Shown here: positions 1 through 9,803 of the stretch, one piece after another
Layout of the letters: each line of letters starts with the position of its first letter
How positions within the stretch are numbered: the first letter of the stretch is position 1
NCBI GenBank assembly: GCA_024330265.1
Contig: JANDLT010000014.1
Location: forward strand, 1-64,000
Origin: Pyrinomonadaceae bacterium MAG19_C2-C3
Lineage (GTDB): Bacteria; Acidobacteriota; Blastocatellia; Pyrinomonadales; Pyrinomonadaceae
DNA length: 64,000 bases
Direction: 5' to 3'
The notes under the pieces: generated by a model
What the model was told of the DNA's origin: nothing
Seen by the model: the letters and a program-made list of their open reading frames with translations, nothing else
Databases searched by the model: none
Position numbers and translations under genes: made by a program

Positions 1-48
1 TCGGACTTTCAGTCCATCGGCAATCTATGCACTTTCAGTGCATAGTGG
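1..48. repeat. Two REP-like short palindromes at left edge
   Basis: Two adjacent hairpins share the same core ACTTTCAGT but have different flanking stems. The first is GGACT-TTC-AGTCC at 3-15. The second is CTATGCACT-TTC-AGTGCATAG at 25-45, a perfect 9-bp stem. A constant loop with covarying flanks suggests a REP-like intergenic element rather than chance. The array may continue beyond the window. Confidence 0.5.
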
Positions 49-52
49 TTGA

Positions 53-376
53 GTGTTATTATCGCTAAGTCAAACCGAAGGCTTACAAATGTTACCGTCC
101 ACATTAGCGGCTATTAATGCGGCTCCCGAGTATTATCAAAACGACTTTGAGATTACCACTAAAATTCCGATTAGAGAGTTAAACTTTATCGAATCATTAG
201 GCGCAAATCCGTTTAAGACTTCTTTTTCAAAGATAGCTAAAATAGAGGGTTGGGATAATTCACAGGCTCAAGTCCTTCAATTAAAATCAGAAGTACTCAA
301 ATCCGTTGCACAAATTGTAACGGCACAATCCGTATTGAAGAAAAAGAGTTCACGCCAAGCGTTAATTTCTCAATGA
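53..376 (+). CDS. Hypothetical protein, 107 aa
   Basis: I do not recognise this product. The frame is closed by a TGA at 50-52, so a GTG at 53 or an ATG at 89 would start it. It lies just after the REP-like palindromes and its last 15 bases overlap the 3' end of the convergent UPF0210 gene. The predicted protein is mostly hydrophilic and helical, with a lysine-rich C-terminus and no signal peptide or membrane segment. The coding sequence is clearly more AT-rich than the microcompartment operon beside it, which may mean recent acquisition or a non-coding frame. Existence of the gene is uncertain. Confidence 0.35.
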   Translation: MLLSLSQTEGLQMLPSTLAAINAAPEYYQNDFEITTKIPIRELNFIESLGANPFKTSFSKIAKIEGWDNSQAQVLQLKSEVLKSVAQIVTAQSVLKKKSSRQALISQ

Positions 377-1729
377 ATGAATCGGCGCGGGGATTCTGCC
401 GCCGCGTCGTATGAATTGCTCACACGAAAAACCGTTGACGCTCATCACGGGCGCACTACCTAAGAGTCCGCCGAACTCTACGAAGTCGCCAACCGTTTTG
501 CCGGGAACAGGGATGATGCGGACGGCGGTTGTTTTGTGGTTCATGACGCCGATTGCCATTTCGTCCGCGATAATGGCGGACAGTGTTTCGGCGGACGTGT
601 CACCGGGAACGGCGACCATATCGAGACCGACCGAACACACGCTCGTCCACGCTTCGAGTTTCTCTAAGGTGAGTGCGCCGAGTTGCGCGGCTTCAATCAT
701 GCGTGCGTCTTCGGAGACGGGAATGAAGGCACCGCTCATACCGCCGACATTTGACGAAGCCATCGCCCCGCCTTTCTTGACGGCATCGGTGAGAAGCGCG
801 AGGGCGGCGGTTGTGCCGTGTGCGCCGACGCGCTCAAAGCCCATCGCTTCGATTATCTCCGCGACCGAATCGCCAAACTTTGGCGTCGGTGCGAGCGATA
901 AATCAATAATGCCGAACGGAACATTAAGGCGGCGCGCGGCTTCGCGCCCGATGAGCTCTCCAGCGCGTGCGAGTTTGAAAGAAAGTTTTTTTATCAGTTC
1001 CGCGAGTTCATCAAGTGGCGCGTCTTTCGGTGCGTGACGCATCGCGTGGGCGACGACGCCGGGACCTGAAACGCCGACGTTTATCACGGCTTCGGCTTCA
1101 CCGACACCATGAAACGCTCCCGCCATAAACGGATTATCTTCGACCGCATTGGCGAAGCACACGAACTTCGCGCACGCCAAGCCGCCCGTCTCGCGTGTGC
1201 GCGTCGCGGCGTCTTTTATCAAATGCCCGACACGCGCCACGGCATCCATGTTGATTCCGGCGCGCGTCGTGGCGACGTTAACCGACGAACACAAACGCGC
1301 GGTCGTCGCCAGTGCTTCAGGCACGGAATCGAAAAACTCACTTTCGATATTCGTAAAGCCTTTATGGACGAGTGCCGAATAACCGCCGATGAAATCAACG
1401 CCCACTTCAGCCGCCGCTTCATCAATCGCGTGCGCGAGTTCGACGAATCCACGCCTATCGCGCACTCCACCGCCGAGCAACGAAACGGGAGTGATAGAAA
1501 TGCGTTTGTTGGCAATCGCAATCCCTAATTCATCCCCGATTTCATTTACCGTCGAGACAAGTCGCGCGGCACGTTTATTAATTTTAGCTTTGACACGCGA
1601 CGCCGTTTCCGCCACCGAATCACCGACGCAATCGCGCAAAGACAAACCCAGAGTGACCGTCCGTATATCGAGATTCTCCATCTCCGTCATCCGCACGGTC
1701 TGCAAAATTTCCGCCTGTGTATATTCCAT
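362..1729 (-). CDS. UPF0210 / PFL family protein
   Basis: This 455-residue protein matches the UPF0210 (PFL, DUF711-related) family over its whole length, including the N-terminal pattern of the family beginning [14 protein letters not shown]. The family has a glycyl-radical-like (pyruvate formate-lyase) fold but no settled biochemical role. The upstream in-frame extension (to 1774) is translated repeat sequence, so the ATG at 1729 is the better start. It is last in the five-gene minus-strand operon and directly follows an ACT-domain gene. UPF0210 is commonly paired with a small ACT protein (UPF0237) in bacteria. Presence of the pair behind shell genes is unusual; whether they serve the compartment is unknown. 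Confidence 0.85.
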   Translation of the reverse strand: MEYTQAEILQTVRMTEMENLDIRTVTLGLSLRDCVGDSVAETASRVKAKINKRAARLVSTVNEIGDELGIAIANKRISITPVSLLGGGVRDRRGFVELAHAIDEAAAEVGVDFIGGYSALVHKGFTNIESEFFDSVPEALATTARLCSSVNVATTRAGINMDAVARVGHLIKDAATRTRETGGLACAKFVCFANAVEDNPFMAGAFHGVGEAEAVINVGVSGPGVVAHAMRHAPKDAPLDELAELIKKLSFKLARAGELIGREAARRLNVPFGIIDLSLAPTPKFGDSVAEIIEAMGFERVGAHGTTAALALLTDAVKKGGAMASSNVGGMSGAFIPVSEDARMIEAAQLGALTLEKLEAWTSVCSVGLDMVAVPGDTSAETLSAIIADEMAIGVMNHKTTAVRIIPVPGKTVGDFVEFGGLLGSAPVMSVNGFSCEQFIRRGGRIPAPIHSLRN

Positions 1730-1730
1730 A

Positions 1731-1856
1731 GAAGCAAAGGAGAAAGGAGAAATTAGAAAGGAGAAAGCAAGCAAAAGTTCCGGGTTTGAACGCGGCTTTT
1801 TTGCTTTCTCTCTTTTCCAACTTCTCCTTTCTCCCTTCTAATTTCTCCTTTGCTTA
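1731..1856. repeat. Heptamer-arm hairpin, GAGAAAG type
   Basis: The left arm (about 1732-1778) is made of GAGAAAG/GAGAAAT-type 7-nt units. The right arm (1801-1856) is its reverse complement, giving a long imperfect hairpin. It fills the gap between the ACT gene and the UPF0210 gene. Confidence 0.75.
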
Positions 1857-2360
1857 AATTCTGTGCATCGCGTTGAACAGGTCTTCGCGTTGGGCGTAGA
1901 TGCGTATGCCGATGCGCTCACCCGCTTGGCGGAAGCGCGCTTTGAGTTCGGCGGCGGATTCTTTCGCCGTGCGCGTATCGGCAATCATGACCATCGCAAA
2001 CTTGCCGCGTACCACCGTTTGGTTGATGTCCACGATGCTGCATCCGGCGTCGGCTAGAACTTGCGACACCGAAGCGACGATGCCCGGACGGTCAACGCCG
2101 AACACCGAGACGACAAGGCGCGAGGCGGAAGCATCATCGGCGGGCGGTACGTCGCCCGCACCCGTATCACCACGCGCGTTTGAACCTGACGAAGAACTCA
2201 CCGCTTCACGCTTTCCGCTCACGCCTTTCGCCTTCACTTCCGGCTCAACCGCACGGTAAATATCCGTCACCAAATTGCTGACCGTCTGCTCGTCCGCATC
2301 CGCGCCGAGACGCTCATACACGGCGCGCGTTATACGATAAATCAGTTCTTCGTTTGCCAT
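1854..2360 (-). CDS. ACT-domain protein with helical N-terminus
   Basis: The C-terminal half of this 168-residue protein (about 80-150) is an ACT domain with the typical GVDRPGIVASVSQVLAD start, a small-molecule binding regulatory fold. Residues 1-45 form a predicted amphipathic helical module, followed by a Ser/Gly-rich linker. Stand-alone ACT proteins (UPF0237) are usually about 90 residues, so this one is extended at the N-terminus. It sits between the BMC vertex protein gene and its usual UPF0210 partner, separated from each by a long intergenic hairpin. The ACT ligand is unknown; the extra helical module could be a linker or a targeting segment, which is inference. Confidence 0.8.
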   Translation of the reverse strand: MANEELIYRITRAVYERLGADADEQTVSNLVTDIYRAVEPEVKAKGVSGKREAVSSSSGSNARGDTGAGDVPPADDASASRLVVSVFGVDRPGIVASVSQVLADAGCSIVDINQTVVRGKFAMVMIADTRTAKESAAELKARFRQAGERIGIRIYAQREDLFNAMHRI

Positions 2361-2463
2361 TTGTCAGTGGTCAGTGGTCAGTGGTCAGTGGTCAGATTAA
2401 GACAGGAATACAAAGCGCGTTCTTTGTATTTACTGACCACTGACCGCCGACCACTGACCACTA
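2361..2463. repeat. Heptamer-arm hairpin, GTCAGTG type
   Basis: Four tandem GTCAGTG-type units (2363-2393) face a reverse-complement arm of ACTGACC units (about 2431-2463). It lies between the ATG of the ACT gene and the stop of the BMC-P gene, whose TAG lies within the right arm. Confidence 0.8.
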
Positions 2464-2775
2464 GCTTTCCAGTTCCCTCGCCGCTTCCGCAAGTTCGTTT
2501 GATTTCGTGTTTTGTAAATCTACGCGGTCAACGATGCCGACAACCGCCGCTTCGATTGACATTTCTTGGTCGCCGATGGCGGAGCGTGCCGCCTTGCCGT
2601 AAGCGCACAAGACAATCTCACCGATGCCTGCACCAAGACGGTCAGCCACGACGACGATGTTCTTCGTCGGTTCGTGGTCTAAGTCGTAAGGATGCACGAT
2701 GAGAAAGCGCACGCCTTCGAGATTGTCCGTCTTTTTCGTCGCCCAGACGTTGCCGATGATTTTGCCTAAAAACAT
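2461..2775 (-). CDS. BMC-P vertex protein, EutN/CcmL family
   Basis: This 104-residue protein is a EutN/CcmL family pentameric vertex protein that caps the corners of a bacterial microcompartment. The start MFLGKIIGNVWATKK and the internal GAGIGEIVLCAYG-type segment are family hallmarks, and the length is normal. It is third in the operon after the BMC-H and aldehyde dehydrogenase genes. Hairpins flank it on both sides. Only one vertex paralog is visible here; many loci carry two or three. Confidence 0.9.
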   Translation of the reverse strand: MFLGKIIGNVWATKKTDNLEGVRFLIVHPYDLDHEPTKNIVVVADRLGAGIGEIVLCAYGKAARSAIGDQEMSIEAAVVGIVDRVDLQNTKSNELAEAARELES

Positions 2776-2777
2776 AA

Positions 2778-2866
2778 AGCGGTCAGTGGTCAGTGGTCAG
2801 TGGTCAGAAAAGACAGAAAGATTTTTGTTCTTACTGACCACTGACCACTGACTACCGACCACTGCT
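2778..2866. repeat. Heptamer-arm hairpin, GTCAGTG type (second copy)
   Basis: Tandem GTCAGTG units at about 2784-2811 pair with ACTGACC/ACTGACT units at about 2836-2864. It sits between the aldehyde dehydrogenase and BMC-P genes and uses the same 7-nt unit as the next gap, with a different loop. Confidence 0.8.
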
Positions 2867-2868
2867 CA

Positions 2869-4779
2869 TTATCCTTTCGTAAAAACTTCCGCCGCTTCGC
2901 CCATGTCGCGGGCGGCGGGGGTGATGATGGTGCGGGCGTTGGTGTAAATCTTTTCGCCGTTTTGCAGGGCGCGGCGCACATCTTCTTCGCACACGAAATC
3001 AACCGCGCTTTTTGCTTGACCGTTAGATGATGCGGGTGACGAAGACATAGGCGGCGTTGGTGCGGGCGATGGCGTTTGCGGTGCGGATTGGGAAGGTGCA
3101 TTGCCGTTTGTGGTTTCGCGTGCCTGTGGTGCGGCTTCGGCGTGCGGTGCGGCGGGCGCGAGGTTGGTCAGGTTCGCGCCGATGTCAATCAGGGCTTGCG
3201 CGGGTGCGGGCGAAGCGGTCACGGGAAGCGCGATGTTTGTATTATGCACGTCGCTTCGATTGCCGTTTTCATTATTGCCAACACTGCCGCCGTTATTAGC
3301 CGTTTGATGTGCATTGCCGCGACCCTTTAGGAAGCGGTCAACGATACGTGTGATGTCTTCGCGGTTGATGTTGGGCGCGGTTGACGAAGTTTGCGCGCCT
3401 GTTTGTGAACTCGTCGCGGGGCGCAAACTTTTGACGGGCTTCGTTTCAAACGCGACACGCTTGATGTCCATCAAGTGAAGCGGCGAGATGTTGTCGGACG
3501 TGACGTTGCCGCCCCATGAACCGCAACCGAGCGTCATCGAAGGCGGGAGCGCGGTCGAAAAACCTATCGCGCCGTGCGTCGTCGGGCTGTTGACGATAAC
3601 GCGCGAGGCGGGCATCTCCGTTCCGAAGGCGCGTGCCGCATCGCGCGAGCGCGTGTGGATTCCGGCGGTGTGTCCCATGCCGCCGTAAGACAAAATTTCA
3701 AAGCATCGCGCCGCCCCGTGTTCCAAATTATCCGCGACATAGAAGGCGAGAATCGGCGACAGCTTTTCGATTGACAAAGGATGTTCGCGCCCGACGCCGC
3801 CGACTTCCGCCATCAGGCATCGCGTACCTTCCGGCACATTCAAACCTGCCATCTCCGCGATGATTTTGACAGACTTACCGACGATTTTCGGATTGAGCGT
3901 GCGCCCCTGTGTGACGACGATGCGCGCGAGTTGGTCGGCTTCCGCCGCGTTTAAGAAGTGACCGCCTTGAATTTCAAATTGCTTTTTAACTTCTCCGGCG
4001 ATGGGCGCATCGGCAACCACCGCCTGTTCGGAAGCGCAAATCGTGCCGTTGTCGAAACACTTTCCGGTCAAGATGTTTTGCACTGCGATTGGAACATCCG
4101 CCGTGCGTTCGATGAACACGGGGACGTTTCCGGGACCGACGCCGAACGCGGGCTTGCCTGACGAATACGCGGCGCGCACCAACCCGATGCCGCCCGTCGC
4201 AAGGATAAGCGCGGTCTGCTTGTGCTTCATCAAGCCTTCCGTGCCTTCGATGGTCGCTTCCGTCATGCACGCGATTGCATCGGCGGGCAAGCCTTCTTTA
4301 ACCGCCGCCTCACGCATCACGCGCACTGTTTCCGTGATGCACTTTGCCGCCGAAGGGTGCGGCGAAAGCACAATCGCATTGCGCGATTTAATCGAAATTA
4401 AAACCTTGAAAATCGCGGTTGACGTAGGGTTAGTCGAAGGTATGATTCCGGCGATGACGCCGCGCGGCGACGCAATCTCGATGATGTCTTTCGATTCGGC
4501 AATCGTTCCGACCGTGCGTAAATCCTTGAAATGATTCCACACGTCCTCCGAAGCGAAACGATTTTTCTCGCGCTTATCATCGGCAACGCCGAAGCCCGTT
4601 TCCTCAACCGCCATCGCACCGAGCCGAGCCGCTTCCGCGAGTGCGGCACGCACCATAGCCTCACAAATCCGGTTGATTCGCGCTTGGTCAAATCCGGCGA
4701 GTTTGGTTTGTGCGACGTGCGCCGCTTCGACTAAATCACCTGCCTGCCGCACGGCAACAAGGTCTTTATCAACAGCCAT
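2869..4779 (-). CDS. Acylating aldehyde dehydrogenase (EutE/PduP-like) with C-terminal targeting-like tail
   Basis: The first 465 or so residues are a CoA-acylating aldehyde dehydrogenase of the EutE/PduP class, which would convert an aldehyde made inside the compartment to acyl-CoA with NAD+. The catalytic Cys (about 248) lies in [11 protein letters not shown], and the family motif [12 protein letters not shown] is present. A Pro/Ala/Asn-rich linker of about 120 residues follows, then a conserved-looking tail with the pattern [12 protein letters not shown]...ITPAARD. That tail resembles short segments in BMC-associated enzymes such as EutT and may be an encapsulation module; this is inference. 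The start is taken at ATG 4779 rather than the preceding GTG. No signature enzyme, PduL phosphotransacylase or alcohol dehydrogenase is encoded nearby. Confidence 0.88.
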   Translation of the reverse strand: MAVDKDLVAVRQAGDLVEAAHVAQTKLAGFDQARINRICEAMVRAALAEAARLGAMAVEETGFGVADDKREKNRFASEDVWNHFKDLRTVGTIAESKDIIEIASPRGVIAGIIPSTNPTSTAIFKVLISIKSRNAIVLSPHPSAAKCITETVRVMREAAVKEGLPADAIACMTEATIEGTEGLMKHKQTALILATGGIGLVRAAYSSGKPAFGVGPGNVPVFIERTADVPIAVQNILTGKCFDNGTICASEQAVVADAPIAGEVKKQFEIQGGHFLNAAEADQLARIVVTQGRTLNPKIVGKSVKIIAEMAGLNVPEGTRCLMAEVGGVGREHPLSIEKLSPILAFYVADNLEHGAARCFEILSYGGMGHTAGIHTRSRDAARAFGTEMPASRVIVNSPTTHGAIGFSTALPPSMTLGCGSWGGNVTSDNISPLHLMDIKRVAFETKPVKSLRPATSSQTGAQTSSTAPNINREDITRIVDRFLKGRGNAHQTANNGGSVGNNENGNRSDVHNTNIALPVTASPAPAQALIDIGANLTNLAPAAPHAEAAPQARETTNGNAPSQSAPQTPSPAPTPPMSSSPASSNGQAKSAVDFVCEEDVRRALQNGEKIYTNARTIITPAARDMGEAAEVFTKG

Positions 4780-4796
4780 CACGACCTCCGGTCGTA

Positions 4797-4872
4797 GGTG
4801 TCAGATGTCAGATACTAGAGGTTGGTAAAAACCGTCTTCTACTAAAATCTGACATCTAGCATCTGAACATCT
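4797..4872. repeat. Heptamer-arm hairpin, GTCAGAT type
   Basis: GTCAGAT GTCAGAT units at about 4800-4814 are opposed by ATCTGAC/ATCTGAA units at about 4852-4871. It fills the gap between the BMC-H and aldehyde dehydrogenase genes. Confidence 0.7.
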
Positions 4873-5269
4873 ACCTTGCCTTATCCTTACTACTCTCCCG
4901 CGCGTTCGCGGCGGGCAAGCTGCGTTCGCCGGATTCGAGTTGCGCGGTTGAACCCGCACCGATGGCTTTTTCATCCGGACTATAACCCGTGCGCCCGCCG
5001 CTTGGCAGCACACGTTCGACTTCCTGATGTGGACGCGGGATGACGTGAACGCTGACGAGTTCACCGACCCGCCGCGCCGCCGCCGCCCCCGCGTCGGTCG
5101 CAGCTTTGACCGCTCCGACATCGCCGCGCACGAAAATCGTGACGTAGCCCGCGCCGATATATTCTTTGCCTAAGAGCGTGACGTTCGCGGCTTTGACCAT
5201 CGCGTCCGCCGCTTCGACCGCTCCGACGAAACCTTTCGTCTCAACCATTCCGAGTGCTTCGAGTGCCAT
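4871..5269 (-). CDS. BMC-H shell protein, EutM/PduA-like
   Basis: Residues 1-88 form a single BMC domain, with [20 protein letters not shown] at the N-terminus and the [17 protein letters not shown] segment typical of hexameric facet proteins. The remaining 44 residues are a hydrophilic tail, longer than in PduA or EutM. The gene is first in the minus-strand operon and presumably sets its expression. It is the only BMC-H gene visible. Together with one BMC-P it gives the minimum set for a closed shell, but BMC-T paralogs and the signature enzyme must lie elsewhere if this is a functional compartment. Confidence 0.93.
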   Translation of the reverse strand: MALEALGMVETKGFVGAVEAADAMVKAANVTLLGKEYIGAGYVTIFVRGDVGAVKAATDAGAAAARRVGELVSVHVIPRPHQEVERVLPSGGRTGYSPDEKAIGAGSTAQLESGERSLPAANARESSKDKAR

Positions 5270-5644
5270 GTATAAGGTATCCTCGCTTTACTGTGTTTCT
5301 ATCTTGACTGCGCTTCCATACTTGTAAATGGGAACGAAATTTTACTTGTGGAAATCTTGATTTGAAGATCGCAAACGTAGCACTGCGCGCCCGAAGAATC
5401 AAGCGCACCGCTAAATTCGACGGATATGCCTGAATTGATAAAGGAAGCGCAAACGGTTTGTTTGACACTGGCGAATTGTGCAAGCTATAGTCGCCCTTCG
5501 CCGTCAAAACCGCTTTTAATTCGTTTGAACTCTCCTTACTATCAAGATGCTTGACGATGACCGCGACCTTTCTGCGAACGCCGGTAAATTTGTTCAATCG
5601 TTTGCGACCACCTTCGGAGTCCGAAGCAAAGTGAACCTAGCCAA
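5270..5644. other. Divergent intergenic region, no gene
   Basis: This 375-bp stretch separates the BMC operon (minus) from the rodZ-like gene (plus). I see one good plus-strand promoter (5462-5491). A 118-codon minus-strand frame crosses it but overlaps the BMC-H start and resembles no protein I know. I could not identify a clear minus-strand promoter for the shell operon. Confidence 0.5.
5462..5491 (+). promoter_or_regulatory. Sigma70-type promoter for rodZ-like gene
   Basis: TTGACA at 5462-5467, an 18-nt spacer, and TATAGT at 5486-5491. It would give a leader of about 145 nt before the GTG at 5645. Confidence 0.55.
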
Positions 5645-6481
5645 GTGAACCTCAAGATTAACGACTCATCTCCAACATCACGCCCTTCAAGTACCAACGT
5701 GCCTGATTCCAATAACTCGCTCGGCGACCAACTGCGTCAGGCGCGCGAAGCGGGCAACATTACTTTGCGCTCCATCTCCGACCAGACGCGCATTGCGATG
5801 CGCCACCTCGAAGCCATCGAAACCGGCGATTACAAACAACTTCCGGGCGGCATTTTCAACCGCTCGTTCGTCAAAGCCTACGCCCGGCAAGTCGGCTTCG
5901 ATGAAAACGTCGCCCTCGAACTCTACTCGCGCGCCGCCCGCGCGCAAGGCGAAACTGACGACTCCGATGCTCCGGTTTCCTATCGCCCGCAGGTTTATAC
6001 CAACGGCGAAGGCAGCCGTTCCTCAAAGCTGACGGCGTTGTTTAGCATCATCATCCTCGCCATTATTTGTTACGGCGTTTATGCGGCGCAACACTGGTAC
6101 TCGAAGCGCAACGCCGGAAACGCTGCCATCGTGACGACAAACGAACCCGCCAACGTCCCGCAAGTTCAACCGACCGTCGCACCGCCGACACTCGGCGCGA
6201 ACGAACCCTTGATTGCGCGCATCACCGCGACGAATGAAGATGTCGCCATCACGGTTCTCACCGATGACGACAACAGAGGGCAAGCCTTGACCCTGCGCGC
6301 GGGCGAACAGCCGCGCGAGTTTATCGCCCGCCAACGCCTTCGCGTGCGTTACGCACGCGCCCGCGCCGATTCTCTTGCCGTCGAACTCAACGGTCACGCG
6401 GCGCGCGTTCCGATTGACGGCGCACAGAACACCAACGAGATGCTGATTACGCGCGACACATTTGAACAACTGACACGATAG
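5645..6481 (+). CDS. RodZ-like HTH / membrane protein
   Basis: The 278-residue product has the RodZ arrangement: an N-terminal Cro/CI-like helix-turn-helix (about 25-95, with GDQLRQAREAGNITLRSISD), a single membrane segment (about 128-147), a Pro/Thr/Asn-rich stretch and a C-terminal domain of the DUF4115 type. RodZ links the MreB cytoskeleton to the envelope and helps set rod shape. The start is a GTG; no strong ribosome site is seen. It is followed by a strong terminator, so it is transcribed alone from the promoter at 5462. Assignment to RodZ proper rather than a RodZ-domain paralog is not certain. Confidence 0.75.
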   Translation: MNLKINDSSPTSRPSSTNVPDSNNSLGDQLRQAREAGNITLRSISDQTRIAMRHLEAIETGDYKQLPGGIFNRSFVKAYARQVGFDENVALELYSRAARAQGETDDSDAPVSYRPQVYTNGEGSRSSKLTALFSIIILAIICYGVYAAQHWYSKRNAGNAAIVTTNEPANVPQVQPTVAPPTLGANEPLIARITATNEDVAITVLTDDDNRGQALTLRAGEQPREFIARQRLRVRYARARADSLAVELNGHAARVPIDGAQNTNEMLITRDTFEQLTR

Positions 6482-6498
6482 CGATGAACCGATACTAC

Positions 6499-6576
6499 AA
6501 GCGCGCACGGAAGCGATTGAAGAACTCCCGCCAACTTCAATCGCTTCCGTGCGCGCTTCCTGTTTCCTCTTTTTTC
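6499..6576 (+). terminator. Rho-independent terminator after rodZ-like gene
   Basis: A perfect 24-bp stem (6499-6522 with 6535-6558) and a 12-nt loop, followed by a T-rich run ending in CTCTTTTTTC. It isolates the rodZ-like gene from guaB. Confidence 0.85.
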
Positions 6577-6650
6577 TTTAACTTCCGAACGCTTAAAGCT
6601 TCATTCCCTTTTTGACATCTCACCTATTATTTGAAATTTCAAATCTCTGA

Positions 6651-8144
<1,494 letters not shown>

Positions 8145-8145
8145 G

Positions 8146-9546
8146 TTAGTTTTGCGGTTGTTGAGATTTACTTTTCGCGCCATGCGCTTTTAGCAGTTCA
8201 ACTGTGGTCAGCCATCTTTCATCTGATTTGACCCAAGATTGCGCTTCGTCAAGGGCAGTGCGTCCGTTGTCATCAACAAGGTTCACATCTGCGCCAGCAT
8301 CAAGTAACATTTTTACATATTCATCATTGCCATTTGATGCGGCTTGCATCAGCGGTGTGCGCCCTCCGATAGTTGAGGTATTCGGATTTACGCCGCGCTC
8401 AAGCATCAATTTAATCAACTCGGTACGACTGAAAATCATTGCCTTGCGTAATGCTTCCGGCAATGCCTTTGTTCCTAAAGAATGAGATTTGTAAGCCTCA
8501 ATCAAACGCGCAAAATCTTTTGCGTCGTTGCTTTCAATCGCGTCATCGAAAACCTCATCGGCAGCGTTTTGTAATTTAATTGATTGTGGTTCGGCAAAGG
8601 CTTCTGATTCTTCATCATCATTCTCCGGTGCTTTGCCGCCCGCTTTCATCAGCAAATCTTTGATTTGCTCTCGCTGCTTTTTCGTTTTCTCGCTCCATGC
8701 AACCAACGCAGTTTGCGACTTTGATATAGCGGGCAACAAACGCCACTCCGATTTTTCAAAGTTAAGTTCGTTGAACTCATCTGACAACAATGCTGACGAC
8801 CCGCCTTTGTTAGCATCTGCTCCACGCGCCAACAGTTCTCCGACCATTTCGACATTCGCACTCATCGCAGCGTACATCAAAGCAGTTTCGCCAACATCAC
8901 ATTTTGCGATGACATTTACATCCGCACCGCGTTCCAGCAACATACGCGCAATAACAATAAAGTTTTCGCGCGGCTGGCTAAACGCATCATTCACTATCTG
9001 CTTTTCATCTTCACTATCATCACTTTCTTGCTTGAGGCTTGCTTGGAACTCATCAGGCATATCACTGATAGATACTTGAAGCAAAGCACTCATCAACGGC
9101 GAATCGCCATGATCGCCATCGCAGATAACTTTTACTTTCGCGCCTTTCGCTAATAACGCTTCGACATTTTCTTTGCGTCCAAAAGCGACGGCACGACACA
9201 ATGCGCTAGAGTAAGGGTTTCGCTTGTTATCAACCTTCGCGCCCGCGTTCAACAACGCCTTAACGACATCCGTACTCTTACCTTCCGCCGCTGTATTCAG
9301 AACGGCGACATCTTTTTCACCGACCGCGTTTGCATCCGCACCCTCTAACAATGCTTGCATGACGCAATCCGCATCGCCGCTTTTGACGCACGCGATAAGC
9401 TTGGCGTTGAGCGTTTCGGCGTTTGTCTTTTTCAGGATTGAAACAGTTTGCGTGTTGGTTTCGACGTTTGTTGATTCGACGGTTTGTGCGAATGCGAATG
9501 AGTGACAGGCGATGATTAAGAATGCGGTGACGATGGCTTTGTTCAT
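8146..9546 (-). CDS. Secreted ankyrin-repeat protein
   Basis: The protein (466 residues) starts with a Sec signal peptide (MNKAIVTAFLIIACHSFAFA) and contains two blocks of ankyrin repeats: four or more at about 45-240 and at least two near the C-terminus (390-455), with motifs such as GRTPLMQAASNGNDEYVKMLL. The central segment (about 250-370) is charged and helical without repeats. Such proteins bind partners in the periplasm or outside the cell; the partner is unknown. The ATG at 9546 directly precedes the signal peptide, so the longer frame to 9594 is not used. It converges on guaB with a 1-nt gap and no visible terminator. Confidence 0.85.
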   Translation of the reverse strand: MNKAIVTAFLIIACHSFAFAQTVESTNVETNTQTVSILKKTNAETLNAKLIACVKSGDADCVMQALLEGADANAVGEKDVAVLNTAAEGKSTDVVKALLNAGAKVDNKRNPYSSALCRAVAFGRKENVEALLAKGAKVKVICDGDHGDSPLMSALLQVSISDMPDEFQASLKQESDDSEDEKQIVNDAFSQPRENFIVIARMLLERGADVNVIAKCDVGETALMYAAMSANVEMVGELLARGADANKGGSSALLSDEFNELNFEKSEWRLLPAISKSQTALVAWSEKTKKQREQIKDLLMKAGGKAPENDDEESEAFAEPQSIKLQNAADEVFDDAIESNDAKDFARLIEAYKSHSLGTKALPEALRKAMIFSRTELIKLMLERGVNPNTSTIGGRTPLMQAASNGNDEYVKMLLDAGADVNLVDDNGRTALDEAQSWVKSDERWLTTVELLKAHGAKSKSQQPQN

Positions 9547-9762
9547 TTGGTTTCCCCGTTTCCAAATATACGCGACGCTTTTCACCTTAGCCATCCGTGT
9601 GCCGCGAAGATTCCCGCTATTTCGTGTTCTTGAATCATTTAACCACGCAACATTGCTCCGTCACCTGTCGGCGAAACGCACCTGTCCGCGTTCAAACTTG
9701 GCATCACTCACCGCGCCAAGTTATGTTTAGCCTTCATCTTACTGCGACCCGAACCCGATTTT

Positions 9763-9803
9763 ATGACCGAACGCCTTTACTATCACGATTCGCACCTTAT
9801 TCT
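9763..9803 (+). pseudogene. 5' remnant of a second alaX-like gene
   Basis: An ATG at 9763 opens a reading frame whose first 12 codons (MTERLYYHDSHL) nearly match the start of alaX at 11839 (MTKRLYYDDSHL). The match stops abruptly at the stop codon of the kinase-like gene. The two DNA segments differ at about one base in six, so this is an old or paralogous remnant. A promoter-like TTGGCA-N18-TATGTT lies just upstream (9701-9730). Confidence 0.5.

Noticed and set aside
2361..2463. CRISPR array from tandem GTCAGTG units
   Set aside because: Units are 7 nt with no spacers and form a dyad; no cas gene lies nearby. The same applies to the other heptamer loci.
5241..5597. 118-aa minus-strand ORF upstream of the BMC-H gene
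   Set aside because: It overlaps the BMC-H start, crosses the best promoter in the region and resembles no protein.
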